Shown here piece by piece: positions 1 through 9,501 of a stretch of DNA of 64,000 nt. The notes under the pieces are model-generated. The model was not told the DNA's origin, did not search any database, and worked only from the letters and a program-made list of their open reading frames with translations. Positions within the stretch are counted from its first letter, which is position 1; each line of letters starts with the position of its first letter. The stretch comes from Aquilaria yunnanensis (taxonomy: Eukaryota; Streptophyta; Magnoliopsida; Malvales; Thymelaeaceae): contig CM077593.1 of the NCBI GenBank assembly GCA_039654915.1, positions 41,386,501 to 41,450,500 on the forward strand. Direction: 5' to 3'. The position numbers and the translations under genes are program-made.

Positions 1-3
1 ATG

Positions 4-897
4 TGATAGCCGAAAGGCAATCGCCCTTGAGGAACCTCATACATGTACACCCTCATGAGTCAATGCATCACCTACGGTCAGAATAGATAATCAAACCTCG
101 GCGAAGAGAAGGCCTCAAGCACCCTCAGAGAAGGCGGATAAGCGTTGCCCTCGGAGAACAGATGAGACCAATTTCGATCACAAAGGGTCAGCACTCCTCC
201 TGAGGATAACCTTGCGCCGACTTCACGTGCCTAAGCCCACCTTCGGTTACTCTTTGGACCACTTTCGGGACATGTTCTCGAAAGTACCATCGCCAATGAC
301 CTGAGCCTAACCTCGGGAAAGTCCAGCTGAAGGTGCCTCGTATAAAGCAAAGGACCTCCCTCCGGAGAGGCTCACCTCCCCGAGGAAACCCTAGACCTCG
401 AGGAAGTTTGGTCACCTAAAAAAGCCACATGGACGTACGACTAGACAGCTTAGGAGTCTCTGATACACCGTACTCGTACGGCCCCCAACACGCTCTAACG
501 CGCCGTTGTCGAGCAGCATAGGCTTTCGGTTGAGCGCCTATGGTCGGCTAAAAGCCCCTCTAAAGGTACGAATCATATCCGGCCAAACACGTGTCATGAT
601 CTGGGCAGTCTGTGGCAGACGGACCTCTTCTGTTCATCTCTCTATATATATTCAGGAAACGCCCCAGGTAAAGGAGAGAGAACTCTAAAATATAGACCAT
701 CTCTGCTCTTTCTTTCATATATTAACTTGGGCATTGGAGACTCCTCCCCGGAAGCACACTCTGGGGACCTCCTAACCCCTATTTTCTGAGTGTTTCAGGC
801 GGTCCTCCCAGGACATATTTTCTCTGGACGTTCCTCTACCAATAGAACCCTCTGCCACCTTCACCATGACATACAGTGGAGATATTGACGGGTATCA
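4..897 (+). mobile_element. Tat-type Ty3/gypsy LTR, probably solo
   Basis: The sequence opens with TGATAGCC and closes with GGGTATCA, the terminal pattern of the Tat-1 LTRs at 20891 and 43690. It matches those LTRs along most of its length in the opposite orientation. A TATA box (TATATATA, 643-650), a hairpin (about 745-767) and an ATG near the end (865) occur in the same order as in Tat-1. No primer-binding site follows position 897, which suggests a solo LTR. The target duplication cannot be tested because only three bases precede it in the window. The first two bases, TG, could also be read as a two-base longer start. Confidence 0.75.
643..650 (+). promoter_or_regulatory. TATA box of the Tat LTR
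   Basis: TATATATA lies at the place equivalent to TATAAATA in the Tat-1 LTR. It should mark the U3/R boundary about 30 bases downstream. Confidence 0.55.
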
Positions 898-2765
898 AAT
901 ATAATAATCAATCAAATAACACTTTTCATAATATAATTAATTTTTTTTTGAAATTTTTACTTATTTGATCTGAAAAATGAAAAATTGGTAAAAAATTTAA
1001 TTATTTTATAAAAAATATTGCTCTATGTTTTGTTATACCTGTATGATATTAGCTTTCAAATGGTTTTAGTTCCGGGCTAAAACACTATCAAAATAAAAAT
1101 AAACCACCCTAAATTAATACTATGACTTAATGCTAAATCAATTTAGCCTAAGTTTCTAAAAAAAAATTGTGTGACATGCAATTTTAGAAACCTCAAGATC
1201 CGTTGTAATATTTAATTTTATTTAGATTCCCACTGGTATTAACATCTGTTTTTTTTAATGGCATTTTCTTCACTGAAATTACATTTATTAGACCACGGAA
1301 GATGAAAAGAATATATCCTTCAACTTGTGTTGAGGTTGTAATTCCGTTGCATGTTAATAGACTTAAAGCCTCGACAATATTAGTTAAGTATCACATACAT
1401 GAATCAGATTACGCCATAAGTCAATAGATACACACGTAACACGTCTTATACTATAAAACAACGTGCTGCAATTTGCAGCAAACTATCATTCATGCTACAG
1501 TGCTTCATTTTGTACCAAATTACAGATCATGTAACCGATTTGAAAAAACACATCAGCATGCTTCTGCTGCAAGATTGTACAGAAAAAGTAGGTTGCTTAA
1601 AATAGTTCCTTATACAACCGGTTGACCTCCTAGCATCTAGCATTAACTAAGGCCAATGTTCTAGAGCTAAATCAGGGGTACATGAAAATGGAGGGGAAGA
1701 AGCAATGCAGTCGTGGGCATTAGTGTGTACACGTTTGAGGCTATTCCTCTAACCAACTCGTGCCAAGATATGACAGCAACTCAAAGAGTCAATGATTTCT
1801 TTATTGACAGGTAATCTATAAAATGACAAATGGCTTTCAGATACTAGTAAGGCGGAATTAGAGAGGGGCTAGTGGAGGTCTCAGCCCTCCTTTGAGTCTA
1901 CAAAATACAAGTTTAAAAAATATCTATAATAGTAGTTTTAGTCTTTAGAAATGTGGAAGAGAATTTTATTTGTGAGCTTTCCTAAGCAATTTTGTATATT
2001 TGACTCCATTTCTACTTATCTCTCTTATGCAAAATGTTTATTGTTGGCTAGGATTAGTTCTTTTAACTTACGTTACTATACTAAATGCTGTTTAGAATAA
2101 ACAACTCATAAAAAAATGATCTTAGGGGTGCTTTTTTATCTCATGACTCACAAAAACCTACAACCCTAACCCTTTTTACATTTTCACAAAAGTTAAAAAT
2201 TGGTAGCTTAATCCAATTTGGGTACCAACATTGCTGTAATTCTGATTTTAAACGAAGAGCATTAAGTTAAAGTGAATTCAGAAATTTTCCAACTCCACCG
2301 AAAATACTCACGGATTTTGCATCACTCAGACTTTGATTTTTGATTTCTTCAACTGATTTCGGAATTCTTAATTTTGTTGGACTAGGTAAAATAAACCAAG
2401 TTGACTCGGTATTGTAACAAATAGGTATTAATTTTCTTAGGGATTATTTATTACTGTGCACAGAGAATAAATTTATTGCAACAATTGATACCAATGTAGT
2501 TATAGATGAATTCAGTATCATGATAGAATGATGAATACAATTTAAATAAATTATACCTATATTTTAGATTTTTTATTATATTAAAATATTTTAAGGTATT
2601 AATAGTTAGCCCTGCTAATAAAAATTTCTGAGTCCTCTCTCATACAGTAGTCCTGTTTGTGTAAGCAATAACCACACATCCGTGCATAATAGATGCCAAC
2701 GAATTTGTTGCATGAGTTATTTATGCAAATATGGTAAAATCAAGAACATCACAAGGGCAGTGTAG
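898..2765. other. Unassigned AT-rich intergenic DNA
   Basis: No open frame with coding character, no LTR edge and no terminal inverted repeat could be recognised on either strand. The stretch has many A and T runs. It may be old host intergenic DNA or a TE too decayed to read. Confidence 0.5.
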
Positions 2766-2917
2766 CTAACAACTGTTTCTTTATTGTCAAATCAATGAAA
2801 CCCAACAATTCTAAAACCGGCCAACCACACAACCTTTGAAACTAACAACTGTTTCTTTATTGTCAAATCAATGAAACCCAACAATTCTAAAACCGGCCAA
2901 CCACACAACCTTTGAAC
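2766..2917. repeat. 76-bp tandem duplication
   Basis: Two adjacent 76-base units (2766-2841 and 2842-2917) start with CTAACAACTG and match at 75 of 76 positions, differing only at the last base. The array ends five bases before the LTR that starts at 2922. Near identity implies a recent duplication. Confidence 0.95.
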
Positions 2918-2921
2918 CTTT

Positions 2922-3796
2922 TGATAGCCAAAGGCTATCGCCTCTATCTGGCCGAACTCCCTGCCACAAGAATGGCCAGAAGAAACTGGCGCTACCCGAG
3001 TAAAGGTGGGATCATACACCTCGGGAGATAGCCGAAGAGCTCCGAGCCCGGCACGCCAGGAAACTTGAGGATACTACTAGCCCCCCCAGGTTGTAAACAG
3101 ATCGCCTTCGGAAAAGAGGCACCAGCTATTGCGGGCCGAACATGATCTCCCCGAAGGCGGAACTCCCTGAAGCTGGGTACCCCCGAACTGAGGGCGTGTT
3201 CCCGAAGAGGCACCGTCCGTACCAAAGGACAACCTCGCCCAGGGACCTCGGGAGTACGGCAGGAGCATTTAAGGAAGCATTTAAGGAAGCTTCTGACACG
3301 TCCTTTCACAGACGTCATAAGCCGCCTCAAAAGGCGCTCTGACACGCTGACGCCATGAAAATCACATCATGGCCCATCTCAGCACAAGGCTCAAGGCAAC
3401 CTGCTACCAGCTATCTGTCCCCTATGCCCAGAAACTCAGGGAACATCCAACCGAACGCGTGTCGCGATCTGAACGGGCTAGGTACTCCTATAAATACCAG
3501 GAAATAAATACTTGGCAGGAGGTTGGTTGGCAAAGGTTTGACTCCCAGACTCTGAGAAAATCACCAGGCGAGACTCTTCAGCCCTTTTGTGCTATTTTCT
3601 CTGCCCTTTCTCAGCCACCACTGACTTGGGCGTCGGAGGCTCCCCCCCCGGAAACACATTCCGGGGGCCTCCTAACCCACTTATTCTGAGCATTTCAGGT
3701 ACTCTCCCTTGGGTGAACCATCCTCCAGGCGTTCTTCCTCCTAGAAGTCCCTCCATCAGTCACCATGACTACCAACGATGAAGCCCCCGGGCATCA
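2922..3796 (+). mobile_element. Diverged Tat-type LTR
   Basis: The LTR begins TGATAGCC and ends GGGCATCA, like the Tat-1 LTRs, but the interior is well diverged. It keeps the family landmarks: TATAAATA at 3489-3496, the ACTTGGGCGTCGGAG stretch near 3622, a 9-bp-stem hairpin at 3645-3667 and an ATG (3764) about 33 bases before the end. The five bases on each side (CCTTT and CCCAG) do not match, and no clear primer-binding site follows. It may be one LTR of a truncated element, or its right edge may lie slightly further on. Confidence 0.65.
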
Positions 3797-4059
3797 CCCA
3801 GCTGCCGATTGCACCGCCGTCGCCGAAGAAAAAAAAAGAATCAGAGATGAAATCCGTTCAAAAATTGTGACCCGACCCGTCATACTCAAATTACGTTCCT
3901 TTTTGGTATAACCCCCCTTTAATCCTTGATCTTTTTTATTTTATTCATTTTAGCCAATAACTTTCTTGTTCTTGCAGATAGGCCATTAACAATAACTCTT
4001 TTTTTTTTCTTTCTGTTCTTACTTTCTTTTCTTTTTTTTATGGAAGGTTGTACCTCCTA

Positions 4060-4745
4060 CTCTTACGTGGATGGCCAAAATGCTCCACCTTATTTACTTT
4101 TCAGTATCTTTATTAATTTTTTTACGTTGATGGCCAAACGCTCCATTTTATTTACTTTCTGCATTTATTATTTTCTGTTATGTGAATGGCCAAGCGCCCC
4201 ACTTTATCTATTTATTTACTATTTTTTTATTTAATTTCTGCACTTTATTATTCATTTACGTGGATGGCCAAACGCCCCACTTTATTTATTTTTATTAACT
4301 TTATGCATTTTATTATTTTCTGTCATGTGGATGGCTAAAAGCCCCACTTCATTTATTTATTTACTTTTTATTTACTTTCTGCACTTTATTATTTTTTATG
4401 TGGATGGCCAAGAGCCCCACTTTATTTATTTTTATTTACTTTTTCTGTATTTTATTATTCTCTGTCATGTGGATGGCCAGACGCCTCACTTTATTTGTTT
4501 ATTTACTTTTTATTTACTTTCTGCACTTTATTTTTTTTTTACGTGAATGGCCAAGCGTCCCACTTTCTTTATTTATTTACTTTCTATTTAATTTTTCCAT
4601 CTTATTATTTCTTTGTGTGGATGGTTAACCTTACTTTTTATTTACCTTTTTTTTTTATTTTTTTTATATAGCTGGCCAAGAGCCCCATCTTATTTCTTTA
4701 TTTATTATTTGTGTAGTTTATTTTATTATGACCAAGCCCCCAGTC
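4060..4745. repeat. Tandem array with GTGGATGGCCAA core
   Basis: About 9 to 11 diverged units share GTGGATGGCCAA(A/G)(A/C)GCCCCA followed by a T-rich tail. Cores start near 4068, 4126, 4182, 4260, 4326, 4399, 4468, 4543 and 4616, with weaker ones near 4670 and 4728. Spacing is 58 to 78 bases. The phenylalanine-rich open frames across this array are by-products of the T-rich repeat. Confidence 0.85.
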
Positions 4746-4859
4746 TTTTATTTTTCCGTCATCTTATCTTGTTTAACATTATTAGTTATTTGGAATTTCG
4801 AGCCACTTACTTTTTTCCTTTAAATGACAAAGTCTAACCTCTTATGTCGTTCATTAAAA

Positions 4860-5300
4860 TAATTTCAAAAATTCATAACCAAATGATCCAATAAAATCAA
4901 TGGTTTTGAATAAGTACTTTTTTTAAAAAAATATTTAATATAAAAAAATTCAGGATCCACATCCGGTTGATCTAATGAGATCCATGGATTGGATAATCAT
5001 TTAAAAATCTTTCAAAACAATAAAAAGGGTAAAAAAATAATATTAAAATCGTTAAAATCCATATTCGGATGATTTAGTAGAATTTATGGTGTGGATTGAT
5101 AATTAATTAAAATATTTAATAACAAATAAAAATTAACATTCATTAAATTCCACATCCGGGTGACTCGATAGAGTCCATGGTTTGAAAATATCAAATTTAT
5201 TATAAAAATGAATAAAAATCAAGCACCAAGATTTAGAAGTCCATATTTTGGGTGATTCGGTTAGAATACATGGTTTGAAAATTAACTGAAATTATTTAAA
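4860..5300. repeat. Second tandem array with CCATGGTTTG core
   Basis: Five diverged units of about 80 to 105 bases contain a CACATCCGG-like half, then GAT, then a TAGAATCCATGGTTTGAA-like half. They start near 4870, 4950, 5058, 5146 and 5237. The array lies just upstream of the Ogre-like primer-binding site. Confidence 0.7.
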
Positions 5301-5445
5301 AGCAAACAAAAAAAAATTAAAATCAACTAAGGTGCCAAATTTGGGCGTTAGAATAAAGTTATTTTAACGTAATCATACTCCCGAACCCTCGAACTCTCGT
5401 AGACCATTTTTAAGATGTCAAATCGACCTAAGTGGAACCGATTGG

Positions 5446-5456
5446 TGGCGACTCCC
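5446..5456 (+). other. Primer-binding site of Ogre-like element
   Basis: TGGCGACTCCC begins with the TGG expected to pair with a tRNA CCA end. The motif is known from Ogre/Tat elements, where a tRNA-Arg primer is usually assigned. Confidence 0.5.
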
Positions 5457-5860
5457 AAAAAAATCACGTTGCCACAGTGAGTTTGACAACCTTGATTTTA
5501 AGGTTGTTTTTGTCAAAATCAATTGCTAAATCACAAAATTCTGACCTCTAAAACAATTTCAAACAAATATTAGACCAAAATGAACTCAGCAGCTCCAACA
5601 AAACACATATTTAGATTGGGGAAGGTCATTATCGACAATACTTGTTCTTTCACATGTTACTATTTGTTCTCCTATCAATTATATGTTTTTTCTTCTTTTG
5701 TAATCACAATCATCTGTACAAGTACAAGAGTATAAGGAAATGAATGTCTGCTTTTTTGGGACTAGAAAGGACACAAAACTAGCATAATTGACATTTTATG
5801 GGAATTTTGGTGGAGCCAGCATTAGAACCCCTGACATCTACCTTGGTTTTCTAAGCCTCA
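5457..5860. other. Unassigned stretch
   Basis: No open frame or repeat edge is recognisable. It could be decayed leader of the Ogre-like element or the 5' part of the gypsy fragment that follows. Confidence 0.4.
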
Positions 5861-6741
5861 ACCACACCAAGGTCTTTTCCATGCAAGGGCCTTTGTTAAA
5901 GGGGAGGAATTGAGTGTGGTTATAGATGAGGAGAGGCATATAAATATAATCAATAGTACCATTGTGGATGAGCTCAAACTACCAGCCTATCCACATCTAA
6001 AAGCCTACAAGTTAGAATAGATTCTTCAAGGTAGCAAAATAATAAGGAACCAAGTGCCAGTTTCTATAGGTACCATGAATGATTACCTTGTGATGTTGCA
6101 TAAATGTCATGGGCACACATTATATTTGGCCAGCGATTGTTGGAAGGAAAAGAAGTCATTCTTAATGAAGATCATAATTGTTCCATTAAGTCCAAGGTAG
6201 ATTGCTAAGGATCGAAAGAGGTTCTTTGGTGAGGTTGAGAGGAAAAAGAAAATTGATAGGAAAGTTATGGGCCTAAGATAAAATTTTGAGAGGAAAGTTG
6301 AAGGAAAATCATAGCATTGTGAGAAGAGTAAAATTGAGTAGGAAGTGAGTGTTGGAGAGTTCTTGAGAGAAAAATTTGAGTAGGAAGTTGAGAGAAAACA
6401 AGAGTGCACCCTTGTTCCTAAACTAAGTGAAGAAAGGTTATTGCGTCTTTTTCACAAGAATCCTAAGATGCGGAACCAAAGGAGACAAAAGAGATGGCAC
6501 CAATTTAAGTTGAAGTCGATGAGGTGCTTAAGAAGAGCCTAACTGAGACTTTGAGCATTATTCTACCTATGCCCAAAAAGGAGAATGCATGAAGACTAAA
6601 CCTCATTCTATAATGCATTTCTCTCTTTTGAGTAGGAATGATAATGTTTTCGATGGTTTTGATATGCTTAGAACATTATTGGCTTCTAATGTGATCATGC
6701 AAGATGGATATCATCGTCATAGATTGAGGGAAGGAAGTAAG
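5860..6741 (+). pseudogene. Decayed Ty3/gypsy protease-to-RT fragment
   Basis: One frame, broken by several stops, resembles the protease and linker of plant Ty3/gypsy polyproteins. It holds a block like VDELKLPAYPHLKAYKLE, then VPVSIG, then IIIVPLSPR, followed by a charged lysine- and glutamate-rich linker. The catalytic Asp-Gly-Ser region is replaced by VIDEER. Near 6685-6740, QDGYHRHRLREGSK resembles the RT block after the first catalytic aspartate. The sequence between linker and RT is largely lost. Tat-2 seems to have inserted at the RT end (6742). No functional product is possible. Confidence 0.65.
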
Positions 6742-7158
6742 TGAAAGTCAATCTGGGGTCATATGGGCCAGGCCCAGCAACTTTGTGAATGGTGAACTTG
6801 GAGATCCCACAGCATAAGAAAATGTCAAAGCCTTAGGGATGTTTTCTCAAGGGAAACCTTCTAATGATCAAGTTAATTTTAGATCAGCGAAGAGGGAATG
6901 GTGCAATACTAGGGTTAAATCTTATACCTCGGGATTAGTGAGGTTGGCCTATTTACATAACTGGGGGTGGAATCTAGGAGGATCACTTCTAGATGAAAAT
7001 CATTTTGTTGATCCCTATAAGTTTAGGATTCTAATTCTATTCTTGGAGGATTTCCTCTTGGGCCTGGTTGGAGTTGGGCTTCATGCACCTCATTGCAGTC
7101 TTTGTTCTTGGTATGGGCCTTTTCAGTTATGGGCCACCTATGGGCCCTCATGTTACCA
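6742..7158 (-). repeat. Tat-2 3' LTR
   Basis: It begins TGAAAGTC and ends GTTACCA on the plus strand, and aligns throughout with 20855-20890 joined to 43696-44072. Both copies share the CAACTTTGTGAA segment and the ending CCCTCATGTTA. The terminal inverted pattern is degraded at the outer edge. Confidence 0.75.
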
Positions 7159-7625
7159 ATAACTCCTAATTCTTTTAAGAAAATGTGGGTCGTGGTCCTA
7201 TATTTTATAGGAGGGATTAAAACACTGTAGTGTTCCTTCAGAATTCTTTGCTCAAGCATTCTGCCACTTCACCATTAGGGTACACGCCATTTTTGTTGGC
7301 TGAAGTACGATCCCCAGTAGAATCATTTTTGTGCTTATCATATGTCACATTTTTCAGGGTGCACGATGCCCTTTTCAACAACTTCCTGATGAAGGTGTTG
7401 AAACATAATTGGTACATGGGAGGTTCTTGTCATTCCTCTATCTTTGGTACATTTGGCAACTTCAATGGCTTAGTTAGAAGACGTAGTGACGCCCATTAAA
7501 TGCTGCGTTAGGGAGGTGGCCTGGCATGACATTTTAGCCACTATTCCTCATCACGAGTAGCCAAAATAATTGCCAAAACCATGATGGTGTTTTTTAAGGG
7601 GTTATCCAAGAGTCGTGGTCCCCTC
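7159..7625. other. Tat-2 region between 3' LTR and antisense promoter
   Basis: This corresponds in position to 29923-30256 of Tat-1. I see no coding frame. The purine tract expected next to the LTR is not clear, probably because of decay. Confidence 0.45.
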
Positions 7626-7633
7626 TATATAAA
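7626..7633 (+). promoter_or_regulatory. TATA box of Tat-2 antisense gene
   Basis: TATATAAA lies 348 bases before the candidate start codon at 7981 and is followed by a pyrimidine-rich leader. Tat-1 has TATATAAG in the same place relative to its antisense gene. Confidence 0.55.
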
Positions 7634-8085
7634 GAGAAATTTTTTTTTTACTTCTTATTTTCAAGGTTTTAATATGTTCCAGTGCTCCCTCTTTCTGTGT
7701 TTCTTTATTTACTCTTGTTCAAAGTTCTTCTTTCAGCGCCATTCGGCTTTCTCTTCCCGGTTCCTTTTTTTCGTTCTTCCACATGTGACTCTAAATAGGT
7801 AATGAATTCTAGCTATCCCTACTCACTTCTTTTTATTTTTTTTTCATATGGCGATTTTAATTGTGATTTTTGGTATTTCGGTTTGGGCTTTGTTTCTTAT
7901 TCCATTTTTGGTTTTCCTCCTTTTTTTGAAGTTCATTATATGTTGGCAGTAGTCCTAACCTTTCTGCCGGTTTTGCCCATATGGCATCTTCAAGGTCTTC
8001 ATTGGGAAGGGCTACTACAAGTTAAGTACCTTTGTCCCTTGGCAGGGCTGACACTTTAAAGGAGCCATTTGCCCCCAGTCTGGAA

Positions 8086-9501
8086 TGTTAGTGTTGTGCC
8101 CAAAAAGCCAATCATGAGATGATTTTATTTTTGCACATTGAGTCATGATATTTTATTAAGGCATTAATCCAGCAATTATGTTTGTTGTTTTATTTCTGCG
8201 TAACTTAACAAACATAATTGTAACCCTAGAATAATGATATTCTTAAACGTCCCTGGTCTAGTATTATTGTGGAGCGGGTTGCAATAATACATAACGACTA
8301 GCATATGTGGAGACTAATATGAGATATGTAGTCTACATATGGGTATAAGTTGGAGAACTTGTGTACTGGATCGACCCACCATGGGAACACTACATGGATC
8401 GTTATATGAGTGTCATAAGTGATTCTCATAGTGATCATGGTATATGTAGTCCTTCGACCTAAGATCATCAAGGTTCCCTACATGTGAGTCACATACTTTG
8501 ATAATTTCCTTTGTTGCTCGTAACTGAGTGGACTTGAAGGAGGTCATTGGGTATGTCATATATCATGCGGAGGGATTTGTATGATCAAGATGGGATTTGT
8601 CCCTCCTATGTAACGGGAGTGATATCTTCGGGCCCCTTGATAGAGTGAGACTTAGAAAATGCATGGCCATGCCTGGATGAGTTGATATACGATATCAATG
8701 TCATTAGTTTAAGTTAGTCTACTCGGTAATCAAGAAACCAAAGATTGGGCTATACGAGAGTGACACATTCCATGTCTCATGCTTAGTCTTGATATCTTGG
8801 ACAAAGGGACAATGGCATATATCGATGATGATCATAAAGGTTTAGTCGAATCATTGACAATCTTGTCACTTGGGTAGCAATGATGTGTTGTTAGACACCG
8901 CTCATTGCTTATGATCATAAATGTGATTTATGATCATTGCCAACGTGATAAAAGCCTATTGGGTCGTACACATAGAGCTATTTGGATCATTAGAGTGCAT
9001 GGGCTAATTATTTGGGTTATGGTTTCACTTTAATTTCATATTAATAATGGGCCCAAGAGTTTAGCCATTATTAAGCCCGAAATTAAATCCTAATTGGATT
9101 AGGGCTTTGAAACCCATTAGGCCTAGAAGTTGAGTCTCACTATAAATACAACTTCTAGTGAGAAATTCGCAGGTCTCCTTGCCCTAGCCTCCCAAAAGGA
9201 CAGCCGCACTCTTCGCTTGCAATTGCTTGGAGGACGCAAGCTAGCACTGCGAGCGCAAGAGAAACGCATCTGCCGGGACGTGGTGGAAGTGTGGTGATCT
9301 CGAGAGGCTCATGTGGATACCATAGAGAGCTTGAACACGTCAACTGTTCAGGTTTTGTTATTCGACTCTACAGTTGAGTGAGAGATCTCAATCGAAAATT
9401 AGGTATGAAAATTTTCGAACACCCGGTTTACCCCATTTCACTTGGATCCTGGAGGGTTTCGGTTAAATTCCGCTGCGCTGTTTGGCTCCCGAAACCCATC
9501 A
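8086..9501 (+). mobile_element. Solo LTR of the 1.4-kb copia family
   Basis: This 1416-bp LTR starts TGTTAGTGTTG and ends AACCCATCA, flanked by a perfect duplication TGGAA (8081-8085 and 9502-9506). It matches the LTRs of the full-length copia element. A TATA box (TATAAATA) lies at 9141-9148. No internal sequence is present, so it arose by recombination between the two LTRs of one insertion. It interrupts the Tat-2 antisense gene. Confidence 0.97.
8912..8936. repeat. 25-bp palindrome within the copia LTR
   Basis: TGATCATAAAT, a three-base spacer GTG, then ATTTATGATCA form a perfect 11-bp inverted repeat. The same palindrome occurs in every copy of this LTR in the window, some with single changes. 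It could be a dimeric factor site in U3. Confidence 0.75.

Larger units (their letters stand above)
3797..5445 (+). mobile_element. Ogre-like Tat LTR, 3' part
   Basis: This AT-rich stretch ends directly before TGGCGACTCC, which matches the primer-binding site I know from Ogre-type Tat elements. Two internal tandem arrays fit the long, repeat-bearing LTRs of that group. The left edge is not defined, since the stretch abuts the LTR ending at 3796. No Ogre gag or pol follows, so only a fragment remains. The lineage call rests mainly on the primer-site motif. Confidence 0.45.

Noticed and set aside
4060..4745. CRISPR-like repeat array
   Set aside because: Units are diverged, joined by T-rich sequence of the same origin, and lie in plant LTR DNA.
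3926..4837. Phenylalanine- and leucine-rich open frames
   Set aside because: They arise from the T-rich tandem array and have no start context or domain.
6107..6409. A 100-codon minus-strand open frame
   Set aside because: It is opposite the charged linker of the decayed gypsy protease relic and has no domain.
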